A stretch of 64,000 nucleotides of DNA from Ustilaginoidea virens (taxonomy: Eukaryota > Ascomycota > Sordariomycetes > Hypocreales > Clavicipitaceae), in assembly GCF_000687475.1 (NCBI RefSeq), contig NC_057319.1:2542001-2606000 (forward strand), read 5' to 3'. The first letter of the stretch is position 1. The number at the start of each line of letters is the position of its first letter. Below the pieces are notes generated by a model, which saw only the letters and a list, made by a program, of their open reading frames with translations, did no database searches and was not told where the DNA came from. A program made the position numbers and the translations under genes. Below, piece after piece: positions 45,967-61,375 of the stretch.

Positions 45967-48900
45967 TGTGACGGGGTTCTTTGAGCAGGCGGCGCTCTCA
46001 AATGCGCGGAGAAGAAAGATTGGGAGGCAGGGAGTAGTGGGATGTCAACTTTTCCATGGATAACGTCAATTCCGAGCGATGGAAGCGTCAATGGCGTCTG
46101 TTTGAGGTCGGCATTGATGTTGCTGCTGATGTTGCTGCTGATGTTGCTGCTGATGTTGCTGATCTTTTGGTAGGTCCACGTGAGGTGGGGTAGTTGAAAG
46201 GCAGTACTCCGTAGGTACCTAAGTCAATAGTATGTGCTCTGCACCCGTACTATGCACTGCCCGAAGACCTACCTACGGGTCAAATGTACCTACAGAGAGA
46301 GTATCGACATATCAATTACTTCCCGATTACCAGGAGGTATGGAGGTAGCTTTGCCGGGACAAATTTGTGTTGCCTTGCCAGGTGCCCAGCCCAGCCAGCC
46401 CAGCCACCCAGGGCACCCAGGACCCGAAGACCGTGCTATAACCGAGCCGGATGAACACAACTCTCGATACTCAAGCCTCATGGCATCGGCATAACCACGC
46501 TGACAGCGCCCATCAAATAAGACGATGGATCCAACTTCAACTTGGCGTCGGATTAGGGGAAGAGGGAAAAAAAAAAAAAAGAAAGAAAAAAAAACTCCTG
46601 GCGAGGAAGCAGTGCGGAGTACTTGGCAGCAAGTCGCTCAAGTTTTCGCACCTCCGTACCGTACCTGGGGGGGGGGGGAATTGTCAGTACAAAGCACGAT
46701 GTGTACTAACATTGTTCAAACTGCGAAGCCTCCAGAGAGTGGCCAGCATGTGGACAACGTGGTGCGTGCAACTAAAGAGTTTCGAAATCGCTTCAGCCCC
46801 CTGCTCATTCTTATCCCTGCTGAATCCCGTCAGATGCATCGTACCGGTCTGATTCCTGCAGGCAGTGCATCGGCAGTAGGAGTGGCCTGCTGGGCCCAAC
46901 CAAACCCACGCGAAACTTTGTCCGTGGACGTGCTTCTTTCAAACTTTCCACGGCTGGCGTCGTCCAGCTTCGGACAAATCGTTGATTTCCTCCAGCAGCC
47001 CATCGTGGTCCAAGACTCGGACTGATGGCACTGCCCGGCTCCAGCACGGCCGGCACAAGTTGGCACCTGCAAACTGGACACTGGCCTGGGGCGTCCATCT
47101 TGTCTCCCGGCGCAGAGGACGGACGATGCAAGATGGGCGATGGGCGATGGGCGATGTGCGACGGGCGATGCGCGCTGCAGGGGAGAGTCGCAGTCGCCAT
47201 TTCCTCCTACTTGACCCCGAGCCGGGATTCGGGCCGGGATTCGATTCAACGACGAATATCCATCTGCAGCTGGCCACTGCCGGCGCAGGGGCAAGCAAGG
47301 AAGACGTGGCTCGGCACATGCAACTTGCAAGACGCACATATGTGCGCTCCGCTCCATCTACCGATACCGAGCACTGCGTTGCGCGTATTGCGGGCGGTTC
47401 TCTGCCTTGGGTCTGCTGATGCTCCCTTTCTCCCGCCGCCGTCTACCGTCGCCGTCTCCCGTCGTTTGTGTGCATGCTTGCACTAGTTCTTTTGTCGGAT
47501 AGCCAGCCGTCTGGGACTATCTGTTTACGGAGTACTGCCTGCTTCATTGGGAGACGGGCTCAGGCCTGTCAGATTGTTTGAGTCGGGGAGGGTCGATATC
47601 CATGCCGGCTCGAGCTAGCTGGCGCTGGAAAGCAAAGGGCAGGGAGGGGAGACCTTGTCCCTGTCCCAGGGGCCCTCACAGGGGGTTTGATGCCATTCCC
47701 ATTCATTCAAATTTCATACTCCGCACGGAGTACTCCGCATCCGTTCCAAGCTCAAGGTTCGGCGCGGCTAGGAAAGGAGGAAATGAAGACCCCCCGCTGT
47801 CCAGTGTCCCGTCGTGGCCAAGGTAAACTTTATCCGCACTTTGTTTGCGGGGGATGCCTCCCAAGTTTGAATACTGTTTCCATGGGGGTCAAGGAAAGTG
47901 CGAAAGTCAACCGGATATGCGGACGCAGTGGGTGGCTAGCCCCCTCACGGCCAGGCTGGCTGGCTGAGGGACGGCTGAGGGACGGCTGACACTGGAAAGA
48001 AGAGTTTTGAGTCAGTCGACATGTCGCGACCACCTACGGAGTAGGTATCTAGGTACCTGGTAGCTGACATGATGTAACCGCGAGGAAGAGGCGTGGCCCC
48101 AATTCCGTGGCGCGTCCACTTTTCCCCTTTCTGGTTCCGTTGATAGGTCAGGTCAGGTCGACCTTGGGCGTTGATTGACGGCAACGAGGCTGATGGGGGT
48201 GGGATCCACCGACACTTGCTTTTGGGGCGACTTGGCGCGGAAGCTTGCACGGCGCATACCGCGGACCCGGATCTTACTAAAAGTGGCAGCTCCAGTTGAC
48301 TTGGTGGTTGTCATGGTGTCATATTGTCATGGTGTGTCTTGCGGGCTTGGCTGGCTTGGCCATTGAGATACATGGCACACGGTACGGACGGGGGCAGGGG
48401 GAGTAGTCATGCTGGTTGGTAGTCAGTGCTGGTGGTCGGTGTGGTCGGTGTGGGCGGTGTGGTCGGATTGGTCAGTGTATGTATTGACCTCAATACATGC
48501 ATGTATCCAGCAAACCGTGCACATAGCTTCAATTGTTCCCGGATCCCCCAGTGCCAATCCATCCATCCATCCATCCATCCATCCATCCATCCATCCATCC
48601 ACCCATCCATCCATCTGCCTCCAGCCTCCTGCTTGGGCTTTGAGCTCGGTACCGACTACTGAAGCAGCTCGGGCGGGTAATCTGGGTAATCTGGGCCGGA
48701 CTGCCTCGCTAGCGGACCACCTAGCCGCCTTTGCTTTAGCGGTCCCCCCCTACCCCTGAGAGGCCCCACCTTGCAAGCCTGGGGGTCGTGGTGTGGGAGT
48801 GGAGTGGGGACCCCTCTTTGTACTTGCTCTTTCCTTGCACTTTCCGGTTCCAAGACTATGTTGGGGGGTTTTTTTTTTGGTTTTTTTTTTTTTTTTTTTT

Positions 48901-49518
48901 TTTTTGGATTTTTGATTTTTCGAATGGAACGAGCAAGACTTTGTTTGGTGCGGCGGCCATTTTGGGTCGGTCTGTGCGGGCAACCCTCGGGCTCAGGTGC
49001 CCCTCGTCGAGCCATCTTGCAATCCATCTCCATCAAATCCGGCCCGGTATGGGCTCCCCGACTTTTTCACCCTTTTTATCTTTTGCTGACGCCTGTCAAG
49101 ACTCGAGACTGTGACTGTGACTGTGACTGTGACTGTGACTTTGACTGTGACTTTGACTGTGACCCGTCCCTGCCAAGTCCGGTTTCAAGGAAGGTGTTTG
49201 CGGTGCTACCCAGCAGAGGTCGGTCCGTCACATACAACTGTCACAGTTGATACTTCCCTACAGCTGTCACGTCACATACAGCTGTCACATACAGCTGTCA
49301 CATACAGCTCTCCTGTACAGTTGAGCTCTCCTTACAGCTGGCTGTTGCGTCGTCGCCTCGTCCGATCAATTTCTTCCGAATCGTGCGTGCTGCCATCTGC
49401 TTCCCGACCTGCGGATAGCGCGCAAACCGCTCGGCCGTCAAACGAGGTCGTCCTCGGTTCTTTTTTTTTCCCCTTTCTTTTCCTTTCCGTTTTCCTGTCC
49501 CAAGAGTACCCAAAGAAC
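45967..49518. other. 3.5-kb intergenic region between SPC34 and the GT90 gene
   Basis: No gene supported. It carries GATGTTGCTGCT tandem units (46115-46163), a CAGCCCAGCCAC short array (46386-46410), a G-run (46670-46678), GATGGGCGATGG repeats (47135-47170), a (CATC)n array (48557-48615), a T-run (about 48880-48905), (TGTGAC)n (49106-49163) and CAGCTGTCACATACAG repeats (about 49261-49310) just before the GT90 5' region. TACGGAGTA copies are at 46205-46213, 47526-47534 and 48035-48043. Confidence 0.55.
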
Positions 49519-51682
49519 ATGGCAAAAATTCTAGGCCCCGGGCCTTTCCCCCGCAGGCCCTCGGGGTTCCTGCGGTATGGCGCGTTGGCCTTCCTTGTCA
49601 TCACGGCATTTTGGATGTTTCGCCAAAACTCAAGCTCTCTTGTCCGCCCCGATCCATCCTTGTTGTTGAATCGCCCCGTCCTAGAAAGCGGTAACCCGTC
49701 GTCCTCGGACACAGGGAAGCAACAGCCAACAGCAGCCGGCACCCAGACGTCGCACACCCAGTCGCCAGAATCATCTCCCGACAAGCAAGACACGGCGGAG
49801 CGACCTGGCGCTGCCAAAGCCGCCGCTACAACCGTCTCCAAGGGCCACCATCCCATCGACAAGCTGATTTACGATGCGCAGCACCGGTTTGCCGCCATCA
49901 CCGCCGGGGAATCCAGGACGGTAGAACAAGCCGCCCAGGCCTATCGCAAGCGTCGCGGCCGTCATCCTCCTCCGCATTTTGACAAATGGTTCGAGTACGC
50001 ACAGTCACACCACGCCGTCATGGTCGAGGAATTCTTCGACCAGATTTACGACGACCTCGAGCCCTTCTGGGGCGTGGACCCTGCACCCATGCGTCGCGAG
50101 GCCAGCCAGTTTGAAATGACCATCAATGTCCGCAACGGCGTTGCCAGCGCGGCCAGTGACTGGATGTGGACCAAGATCTGGCTCAACATGACCAAGACCA
50201 TAGAGCATTTGCTTCCCGACATGGATATTGCCCTCAACGCAATGGATGAGCCTCGCCTGGTCGTGCCTTGGGAGGAGATCAACGCGCACATGAAAAACGC
50301 CTCCAAGACTCTGAAGCTGCCCAAGTCGAAAATGGTCAAGAATGAATTCAAGCCATGGCCTGCGCCCAATACGGAACATTTGGCTGGAGACATTCAAAAC
50401 AAGGACTGGGAAGATGATCGTACGTCTTGTTGTGCTTTTTTTCTTTTTTCTCCTTTGCTTGTGCCTTTTCTTTTTCTTTTCTCCTTTTTCTTTTTTTTTT
50501 TCTTTTCAACCTGCTCTTCCAATCCACACGAGTACACAAATGCGCTAACTTGTAGCAAACATAGACGTGTTTTGGAAGATTGTTCGTCGAGGATGCCCTC
50601 CAAACAGTCCTGCGAGAACGACCAAGCTTCAAACGTCGTTTGAGGAGCCGCCCCAAATCAGCAACAAATACGCCGAGGCCCACCTATACAACGGCTACGT
50701 CTCCAACTATACCAAGTCGGTCCAAGTTTGTCACCAGCCAGATCTGCAGGGTCTCGAAGGCATCTTGATCCACCCCCTGTCCACCAAGTCAACAAAGGCC
50801 TTCTTCCCCATGTTTGGCGGCTCCAAGCTGACCGTCAACAACGAAATCCTTCTGCCGGCGCCCATGTACTGGAACGAGGAGGAGCGCTTCGGCGGCGGCG
50901 ACGACCACGGGATCCCGTGGGCCCTCAAGAAGAACAAGGTCATCTGGCGCGGGGTCGCCACCGGCGGCAAGAACTACCCCGACAACTGGCGTGGATTCCA
51001 GCGCCATCGGTTCGTGGCCATGAACAACGGGACCAAGGTCGGCCGCGTCGAGTCCGGCGCCGACAGGCCAGAGAACTTTGCCCTGCCCGTGGACGAGTAC
51101 GGCGTGTCGGCAAAGAAGGAAGGCCGGCTGGGTCCGTGGATCGACGACTTCGCCGACGTCGCCTTTGTCGACCTCATGTGCACCCCTGCGCAGGGCAACA
51201 GGTGCAACTACACGGACTTTTACTTCCACCCGGAGGAGGGCCTGAAGATGGCCCAGCAGTACGACAACAAGTACCTGCCGGACATTGACGGGAACTCCTT
51301 CTCCGGCCGCTACCTGGGCTTCCTGCGCTCCACCTCGCTCCCGATCAAGGCCACCATCTGGCGGGAGTGGCACGACTCCCGCCTGGTCCCCTGGAAGCAC
51401 TTTGTGCCCATGGACAGCCGGTACGGCGACTACTACGGCATCATGGAGTATTTTCTCGGCTACAAGGGCCACAACGCCCACGACGAGGCCGCCGAGAAGA
51501 TTGCCGTGGAGGGCAAGGAATGGGCCGAAAAGGTGCTCCGCAAGGAAGACATGCTGATCTACGTCTATCGCTTGCTGCTCGAGTACGCCCGCGTCCTGGA
51601 CGACGAGCGACAACACATGGGCTGGGTCGACGACGTCATCAAGAACCCGTCGCTGGAAAAGTCGTGGTCGTTGTGGTGGTAG
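49519..51682 (+). CDS. Glycosyltransferase family 90 (CAP10-like) type II membrane protein
   Basis: Two exons (49519-50419 and 50556-51682) encode 675 residues. A basic N-terminus, then a transmembrane helix at about residues 19-35, indicates a Golgi type II protein. A Ser/Thr/Pro/Gln-rich stem runs to about residue 110. The C-terminal exon holds the CAP10/LPMP domain, including DVFWKIVRRGCPPNSPAR, KKNKVIWRGVATGG, DNWRGFQRHRFV, YLPDIDGNSFSGRYLGFLRS and FVPMDSRYGDYYGIMEYF. GT90 enzymes include Cryptococcus CAP10 and CXT1 xylosyltransferase and animal POGLUT1. The GTACGT donor and GCTAAC branch site support the 136-nt intron, and the join makes an Asp-Asp-Pro-Asn sequence in phase. Donor sugar and acceptor are unknown. 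Confidence 0.93.
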
Positions 51683-52155
51683 AGACTCGGCAGCGGCAGC
51701 GGCAGCAGCAGCGGCAGCGGCAGAGAGAATCAAGTGCGCGCCTGACGGCGATGCATCTGCGGCGGGTCTCGCGCGGGTCTCGCGCTCGGCTGCGCAAAAC
51801 ACGGCATCAAAACGACCTTGGGAGGCGCAAGCAGCGTGTTTCTTTCCACTTCCTCTTCTTCTTCTTTCTTCTTCCTCTTCTCTTCTTCATCCAGTCGGGT
51901 AGGCTAGCTTGGTTTTTTCATGGGCCATTCCCTTGTGCCAGATTTGGATAGGGGGATCGCGTCTGGCGTTTCGTGGGCAAATGCGCAAAGCTTCTCTTTG
52001 CTGGGGAATGAGTATCACGACAATCTTGCACTTGGAAGTTGTCAAGCGGAGCAGTGTATCATAGTGGAGTCTTTGTGTGCTTTTTTCTGCCTCTTTTCTT
52101 TTTCCTTCTCTTTTCCTTTTTTTTGCTTCTTCACTTCACGTTTTCATGTCTTCTT

Positions 52156-52189
<34 letters not shown>

Positions 52190-52585
52190 CTTACCGCCCT
52201 GTATCTTTCTTTCCCGTTCAGGCCATTCGCGGCTGTATCATCTTAATCCTCTTTGCCAGCGACACCTTGGTCAACACGCATCATATTTTAAACATGTGAA
52301 AGCCCCCGAATTGCCACTTTCGACGATTCAAGCGTTCCCAAGGAAGACGCCTGCCTCTACTTCCAACCACAACCCCCGGGATAACACGCACGGGTGGCGT
52401 TTGCCCAGCTTGGGGCTGCTTAAACTTTGGTGACGGACGCCCTTGGTGCGTTTGTTGTAGCTTCTGGACGATGTGCTGCATCTGCATCAGCAGAGCGGAG
52501 AGAGAGGTTGGCCCACCGCCCAAAGAAACTAGCTGTCCGATCCTCTGCCCAATGCTGAATCACGGGTCCGATGTGCTCGCTGCCG
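51683..52585. other. Convergent 3' region between the GT90 gene and MTF1
   Basis: No gene seen. It has GGCAGC/AGCAGC repeats right after the GT90 stop (51691-51722), C/T-rich stretches and a (TTC)n array (52150-52186). Confidence 0.6.
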
Positions 52586-54457
52586 TCAAAAGGCTATGCC
52601 TGCTGCGGCAGAATTGGTGTCCTCGTCGTCCGCCTCCGAGTCCATGTCTTCGACCAACCTCCCCAGCATCTGGGTGTACGTCGGCCTGAAGGGCCAGCTC
52701 ATCCACGCCTGCATAATCTCGGCCCACTGCTCGCCGTTCACGGCCCGCGCGGTCAGCGCGCCGTGGCCCGTCATTGGCGTCCCGCCGCGTGCCGGGTCTC
52801 TCACGCTGGGACACTCGGTGACCAGGTCGCCGAAGCCGCCCCAGAGGCCCTCCATGGCCCTGTCGACGGGGAGCAATGTGTGGTGGAACCAGAAGCGAAG
52901 CATGACCTCGGACATGTCGCCCGCGCGCGAGCTGTTCACCCCGTGCTCCCTGAAGAGCGGGTGCATGTCCTTGGGCTGGATGTCCAGAAGGGCGGTCGGC
53001 GCGTTGGGGAAGAAGTCGTCTGCTCGAACGGCGAGCGGCTCGAACGCTCTCCTGTCCCAGAGCAGCGCCGGCGGAGACTGGCGGAACAGGTGGTAGCTGT
53101 CCTTGATCACGTTGAACTCGTTGCGCGGGTTCTTCTTCAGGCCGTCAATCGTCTCGTTCCAGGCCGCGTTGACCTTTTCAAACTCGGCGGGCGCCGAGGC
53201 TGCCAGCTCGATGGCTGCGTCTCGCTTCTGGAGGAGATGCAGGTACAGGAGGGCCTCTTCCTGGCCGTACCGCTCGCGCTGGCGCAGCGCTTTGAGCCGT
53301 TTCGACGACTCCTCGGACGCGGACACGGCCGCGGACCCGTGCTCGAGATCCTCGAGCTCCTGCTTGAACGGCCGGGTCAGTGTCGGTGGCTGCACACCGG
53401 CCAGTTTCGTTTCCCACGGGGCTTCTTCCGGCCGCAACTTGGAGTGGGCCAGCGACTGCCGGTGCGCCGGCATCTTCAGCCCGGCCGCCTCCATCCTCCT
53501 GAGTGTCTGGCAGGCCGACTCGGCGTTGATCCATTCGTCCCGGAGCGCGTTCCGATCCTCGACCTCTGTGTCCAGCCCGGCCACCTCGTGCACCCATTCG
53601 CACGAGAGCTCCGCTTCAAAAGCGCTCTTCTTGCGACGAAGGATGGACCGGGGCAGAATCCGGCGCTTGTCCTCGTCATTGACCCATATGAGCATGCGGA
53701 CCAGTCCGTACCGCTGGAAGAGCGTCGACGTGCGTATGCTCGACATGAACTGGTACAGCACCATGGTGCTCATGCTGTCGAAGCCGAGAAACGACTTCTT
53801 TGGGAACATGGACAGGTTGGCCGTGACGAGAAGCGTATCGTTGCGACGCGGTGGCTCACCTGGTGCGACCTCGGCCTGGCCAGAGAGGTGCGCGCGAATC
53901 ACCTCCAAAAGGCTCTTCCAGACAAGGCCAGACTCGGCAATCATCTTGACATTGTCCCGCGACAGGAGCTCGTCGAGGAACGGATTGTAAAGCTCGGCAT
54001 CGAGGTCCATCATGACGTGTTTGCGAGGTTGAAGAAAGTCATGGAGCTTGCGGCTCCATACGCCGGCTCCGGGGTTCAGATCAACCAGGTCGCATCCTCG
54101 GTGTCGCTCGATCGAGGGCCCGAGATACTTGATGATGTCGTCTGGAGCAGCACCACATCAGCATCGGCTCTGCTCCGTGAAGCAACAGCATTGTAGCTTA
54201 CCGCACAGGCCATCGCTGACTATGTTGACCCTGCGTGGCTCAATGGCCCTGAAAGCACCGGGCTTCTTGCGTCCTGCTCTTCTTTTCCACACCCCAGTCT
54301 CGTCAAGTTTGCGGGCCACGTCGCTGGCCACGACGAGCATGGACGATGGCGATGCCTTGGCATTCGTGGCCGTCACCTTCCGACGAAGCTGTAGCAAGGC
54401 CGACCCGGTAGAGAGACTTGCGAAGGAGCCTTGGCCATTGCGGAGTGGAATCAGCAT
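52586..54457 (-). CDS. MTF1: Mitochondrial transcription factor 1 (rRNA adenine dimethylase-like fold)
   Basis: Two exons (54457-54202 and 54141-52586) encode 603 residues. Mtf1 is the specificity factor that helps the single-subunit mitochondrial RNA polymerase melt promoters; it descends from the KsgA/TFB1M rRNA dimethylases. The N-terminus is Arg/Ser/Ala-rich with few acidic residues, consistent with mitochondrial import. After the 60-nt intron the frame gives DDIIKYLGPSIERHRGCDLVDLNPGAGVWSRKLHDFLQPRKHVMMDLDAEL. I split this into the SAM-fold parts CDLVDLNPGAGVWS and KHVMMDLDAE. VTANLSMFPKKSFLGFDSMS corresponds to motif IV. The C-terminal region is longer than in yeast Mtf1, as in other filamentous fungi. 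The GTAAGC donor and CTCCAG acceptor join in phase 1. Assignment is good, though an rRNA methyltransferase role cannot be excluded. Confidence 0.85.
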
Positions 54458-55090
54458 CAAGGAGGGGGGAGGGTTTGTTTTGGGTTTTCTCTGACACAAG
54501 GGCGTCCGTCCTGACGAGAATGGTTTTCAGTGGTGCGACTTGGAGGAAGGTGCCAGGCGCATGTAGAGGTACCAGTTGGGCAAGTGAGAGGAGTCTAACC
54601 AAACTTTAAAGTGGGCCAACTGGTCTTGGTATGACCAGTCCGTCCGTCCGCCTGAGGCCCCTTCTTCCCGAGAGATGCAAGAGATGGAAATAATCGTCAT
54701 GGCCAATTCAGCCGAATGTGCGCCAAACATCAGCAGTCATCTTTTTTTTCTCCCCTTCCATCGCCGAGTTGCACTTTACAATATCGCCTCGACTACGAAT
54801 AGGTAGACACCCACAGGAAGCTTTCCGCTGTCGCAGGTGCATGGGCGAGTCATTGGTCATATTCGAGGTGTGCTCTGTACAGTCAGTAGTACCTGCGACT
54901 TGCCTACTCCGTTCAGGAAGGTTGCATTGCATTGCGAAATGAGTAGCTCAAGCACCAAAGTCTCGCGGCCCGATTGTTTAAAAAACTCATTTCGATATGT
55001 GCTTGCCCAAACGCCGAATTAAACTCCGTAGGACGCCGTCATGCTGTGTGCCAATGTCATATGTCGAAACCTCTTCAGCTCTGGTTCTGC
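54458..55090. other. Intergenic region between MTF1 and VPS4
   Basis: About 630 bp upstream of MTF1 and downstream of VPS4. No gene is seen, and no long repeat beyond a short T-run near 54743. Confidence 0.55.
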
Positions 55091-57302
<2,212 letters not shown>

Positions 57303-57865
57303 ATGGCTGATACTCGAGCAAAACTTCAAGCCCTGTCCGAGGAATATCAGAAGCTCCAACAAGGTGAACCCCATTGGAAACTGAGCGACATGATGATGGG
57401 CACAAAACGGCTGACGGTTTCCACCCCAGACCTTCAGGACATAGTTGATTCGCGGCAAAAGCTGCAAAGCCAACAGCAGGAGAACGCTGGCGTCTACAAG
57501 GTAAGTGTTTCTCCACGCCATGGTATGCCCGCGGGTCCTGACATGTCTGATAGGAGTTCCAAAACTTGGGTGAGGACGAGACTATCTACAAGCTCATGGG
57601 GCCGGTGCTCTTGAAACAAGACAAGGTAGAGGCGGAGAGCACTGTCAAGGGACGACTCGATTTCATTGCAGGAGAAATGTATGTCTTGGGCCCAAGCAAT
57701 CGGCCATCGGATTAGATGACTGACTTGAACAAACACAGCACAAGATTAGAGGGCCAGATTAAGGAGCATCAGGAGAAGCTCGACAGGAAGAAGACGGAGA
57801 TTATCCAAACGCAAGCTTCAGCTCAAGCTCCAGGAGGTGGCAAAGCGCCCCAGCAGACCCAATAG
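57303..57865 (+). CDS. PFD6: Prefoldin subunit 6 (YKE2)
   Basis: Four exons (57303-57363, 57430-57500, 57554-57678, 57739-57865) encode 127 residues, the normal beta-type prefoldin length. Prefoldin is a hexameric cytosolic cochaperone that hands unfolded actin and tubulin to the chaperonin CCT. Two coiled-coil helices flank a beta hairpin: N-terminal LQALSEEYQKLQQ and DIVDSRQKLQSQQQE, the hairpin LGEDETIYKLMGPVLLKQD, and C-terminal TRLEGQIKEHQEKLDRKK. The introns are 66, 53 and 60 nt with donors GTGAAC, GTAAGT and GTATGT. The gene is hidden from single-frame searches because each exon is short. The tail is Gln/Ala/Pro-rich. Assignment is secure. Confidence 0.93.
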
Positions 57866-58900
57866 ACTCTTCAATAAGTGAGGAGAAATGACGTGGTGGT
57901 GCCTTGACCGAGCCGGATAAGTGTTTACCATCCATCGCTAGCGGGCGTTCTCAACTGCGGTATCAACGGCATCACCAGTGAGAGCGGTGGTACACATTCC
58001 TTGTGCTTAGGGCTCCGATGAAATGGTGCAGCATCAGGCTCGAGTGCTAGTTTACCCCCCCCCCAGCGGCGGGTTATTCGTAACATGCATTCGACTCGGC
58101 AGAGCCAAGGCGATTCCCCCAAAGCAGCCTGACTCGTACCAAACTTACTGGACCCAGACTCTTTTGCGGCAAGATATTCTAGCCCGGATAATCTGACCAC
58201 GATACTGCGTCGAGTAAAACTTGGATGTTTCCGAAACAAAAGACTGAGCTCTAGGACTCATTCGGCCCCAGCAATATGATACGATGCTGTTACGTGGGAT
58301 ACAAAGAGAATCAAAAAACGAACGAGGTGCACTACTAGTCCATAACGAATTGTCTGGTGCGGTGAAGATGAAGAAGGATGCAAACTTGGCGGATCTACCA
58401 TGTACTCGTGAGGTGGCTAGACGTGACAACATTCACCGTGGCGTAGCGAGTTGCGTCACCGGGCAAGTTGCCGGGCGCCAGCAAGGCGGCTGCGACCCTG
58501 AAACACGCTCCCCAGTGCCCCCTCGTGCCCCCTCGTGCTCCCCTCCAATCTCCCCCCAATGCCCCCCCAATGCCCCCCGTGCCCCGCCAATGCTCGTCCA
58601 GTAACAGACATACAACCCCACTGTAATGATTCCTCCCATCATCCCACGTCACAAAGGCCAAGCCCAGTCCAAGGCTCCATACATGCCTCCAAAACTCCCC
58701 ACTGGCAACATTCCCGCCTCAAGCTCAGCGGTTCGCGTTGGCAGCTTCCCTGCACCCTCGCTTTTCATCTTACTTGATGCACGAAAAACCGAAAATACCT
58801 CGAATCACCAGCATGTGCCTCTTGCAGGTCCGTTCATCCAGCTCGCAACCCCGCTAGCTGCCCGAGACAAGTGCGCACTTCACTCAAGGTTGGAGGGACC
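57866..58900. other. Intergenic region between PFD6 and the AMSH-like gene
   Basis: No gene seen. CCCCC-rich short repeats of the type CCCCCCAATGCC lie at 58508-58590. The rest is unremarkable and probably holds the AMSH-like promoter. Confidence 0.55.
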
Positions 58901-60690
58901 ATGGATACCAAATCCAACATGCGGCCATCACGGCCGCAAAGCGTGAAAGATCTGGTCGCCCAAGCCGAAAACTTCAATTTCAACGCAAACATTCCATTCA
59001 AGCATTGGGCAAGAGCCTCCGAGACCCTCCACCAGGAAGTAAGCCAGCCGTACCCTGCCGTGTGCCTCCCGCGTGCCTCCCGCGTGCCTCATGTGTTCTT
59101 GACGCAGGTGCCTGACCCTCTCTCCCGCAGGCCGCATTTGCACTGTCGGAAGGCGATTATGGACGAGCGTACATGATGCTGTATCGACATTCGGTCCTCG
59201 TTCTGGAAAAGCTTCGCAAACACCCGCAGTACAAGGATCCGGAGAACCGTCCGGTTGTTCAAGAGCTTTCGAAGCGCATGCGAACCGTGCTCGCCGACCT
59301 AGAAAACATCAAGCCCATTATCCAAGAGGAGCACCAAGAGTGGGAGCGCAGGAACCCCGCGGAACCTGGCCCTACGAAACCGGCCCGTTCCGGCCCTCCG
59401 TCGAGCTACGGGGGCTTTGCTTCCAGGGACCCTACGCTCAGCGGCAATGCCACTGTGCTGGATGCGTCCGAAAACCAGGAGCTGGCCGTTGAACTTGCGC
59501 AAAAGGAGCTTGCCCGAAGAGACACGGAAAGGCAAGCAAACAGACATGCCAGGGTATACGGGGATACCATCTTGCCGTCGCGCTTCAACGACAGTCAACG
59601 GATCGACCTGGATCTTCAGAGCCAGATGGAGGCTGCTAGAAGATCTGCAGCTTCCCCGCAACAAGAAAGCCTCGAGCCCAGCCGCCGCCGCTCGCCATCG
59701 AGCCGCCATTCCGTCTCAAAAACATACGCATATCCGTCCATATCAAGATCCAAGCCTGTTCAATCTGACGACCTCCATCAACCACCGCCACCACCTCCAC
59801 CACCACCCGCTCGTAGTCTCCCTCCGCCAAGTAGGCCGCCTAAAGAATACTCGGCCATTCCTTCTCTTCCTCATGCGGATTTCCCACATGGGTTCAGGGA
59901 CGTGCGGCCGCCTCTCCCTCCGCAAAAGGTTCCGACGATGGACCCGTTGCTGGCGCGCTACTCATCTTCGATTAGCGCGCACGGCAGACCTCCTGTGCCT
60001 CCTCCGAAGGGTGCCGCGGAGACGCCTCCTTTGCCCAAGAAGGAGAGACTGGCGTTCAAGCCTGGGGCGTATTTGGAGAATGGCGACCCAATCCGCTCCG
60101 TCTTCCTCCCGTCCAAACTCCGAGCGGCCTTCCTGGATGTTGCCTCGGGAAATACAAGACGAGGCTTGGAGATGTGCGGCATACTGTGCGGCACGCCTGT
60201 CAACAATGCATTGTTTGTACGATGCTTGCTAATACCAGACCAGAAATGCACTTCAGACACGTGTGAGACGGAGAATGAGAGTGCCATATTCGACTACTGC
60301 GCAGACCAAGACCTCATGGTGCTTGGATGGATTCATACGCACCCTACCCAAACCTGCTTCATGAGCTCGCGGGATTTGCACACCCACGCTGGGTATCAAG
60401 TGATGATGCCGGAGAGTATCGCCATTGTCTGCGCACCCAAGTTCACGCCATCGTAAGTGGCCCTCGCTTTGATGGGACGAGAGTCGCGCGCGCGCTAACA
60501 TGACGCAAGATATGGCATTTTCCGGCTCACGCACCCGCCCGGCCTAGATCACATTCTCGATTGCAGGCAACCGGAAACATTCCACCAGCACTCGATCAAT
60601 AACCTCTACAGAGACACGGAACACCCTCATGGCCACGTTTACGAGAGCGAAAAGATGCCCTTTGAAATCAAGGATCTCCGCACAAAGTAA
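58901..60690 (+). CDS. sst2: AMSH-like JAMM deubiquitinase (STAM-binding protein / Sst2 family)
   Basis: Three exons (58901-59038, 59131-60452, 60510-60690) encode 546 residues. AMSH enzymes cut Lys63-linked ubiquitin chains on endosomal cargo. The N-terminal USP8-type dimerisation/MIT-like domain includes PFKHWARASETLHQEAAFALSEG (shown here as PFKHWARASE and AFALSEG) and RAYMMLYRHSVLVLEKLRKH. A long Pro-rich linker has a run of Pro residues at about 250. The MPN+ domain carries Glu in RRGLEMCGILCG and the full JAMM motif HTHPTQTCFMSSRD, with His448, His450 and Asp461. The family-specific insert CTSDTCETENE follows CLLIPDQK. The last exon supplies YGIFRLTHPPG and ends RTK. All joins keep phase (0, then 2). 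All zinc ligands are present, so the enzyme should be active. Confidence 0.93.
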
Positions 60691-61375
60691 ATGCCGAGCT
60701 GCTGTTCCTCTCCTGCCCTCTCTCGCTCACCAGAGACCAGAGACCCAGCATCCATGCGGCTCGCGTCGTTGCAGCCTTGGATGCCAAGCAAGCTCATGAC
60801 CGATACCTGATGAACATGTATTCTGCTCTTTGGGCTGGCGTCTCCATCGTCTTGATGACCTTGGTATTGTATCCGTATGCCTACCCTGACGGAATCGAAG
60901 AGAAATGCCCCCCCCATCCGTGCCGCCAACGGGCAGCTAGTGTTGGGGAAACCGATGTTTCGGCCGGTGCTTGCCTCCCGGGTTCGAGGCTACCGACCGT
61001 GGACAGCGAGCTGGCCCTGAAATGAATGCAGGACCACAAAGAAGGGCGAATTCTTACCATGCCCCTTGATAGGTGGGTACCTACGTTGGCGCGCGTCTAC
61101 ATGTACCGCCGGGGAGTGAGATGAAATGCATCAATGGCATCTACCACCATTGAACGTCACGTCGGGCCGTCCATGTCGGGACACGGGACTCGGACTCAAA
61201 GACATGTGTATCTGGGTCTGAATGCAAAGACTTTCCAAACTCAAAACTAGTTAGTTCGCACGGAGGAATAGACGCTTGAAACCGGGCACCTCCGGTAGGG
61301 CACCTTCTGCTGTCTGCTGGTGCTGGTGCTGATGCTGTCAAGGCTTGCTTTCCTCGGCACGACCGGACGGGGGGG

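Noticed and set aside
45967..46091. Upstream extension of the SPC34 frame
   Set aside because: The unspliced reading lacks the conserved SPC34 N-terminus, which appears only when the 58-nt intron is removed and ATG 45966 is used.
52571..54196. 541-codon plus-strand open frame
   Set aside because: Antisense shadow of MTF1; the minus-strand frame has the conserved family sequence and an in-phase intron.
60777..61025. 82-codon frame with a hydrophobic segment after the AMSH-like gene
   Set aside because: Its apparent start is TTG, the first ATG falls within the hydrophobic stretch, and it lies where the upstream gene's 3' UTR is expected.
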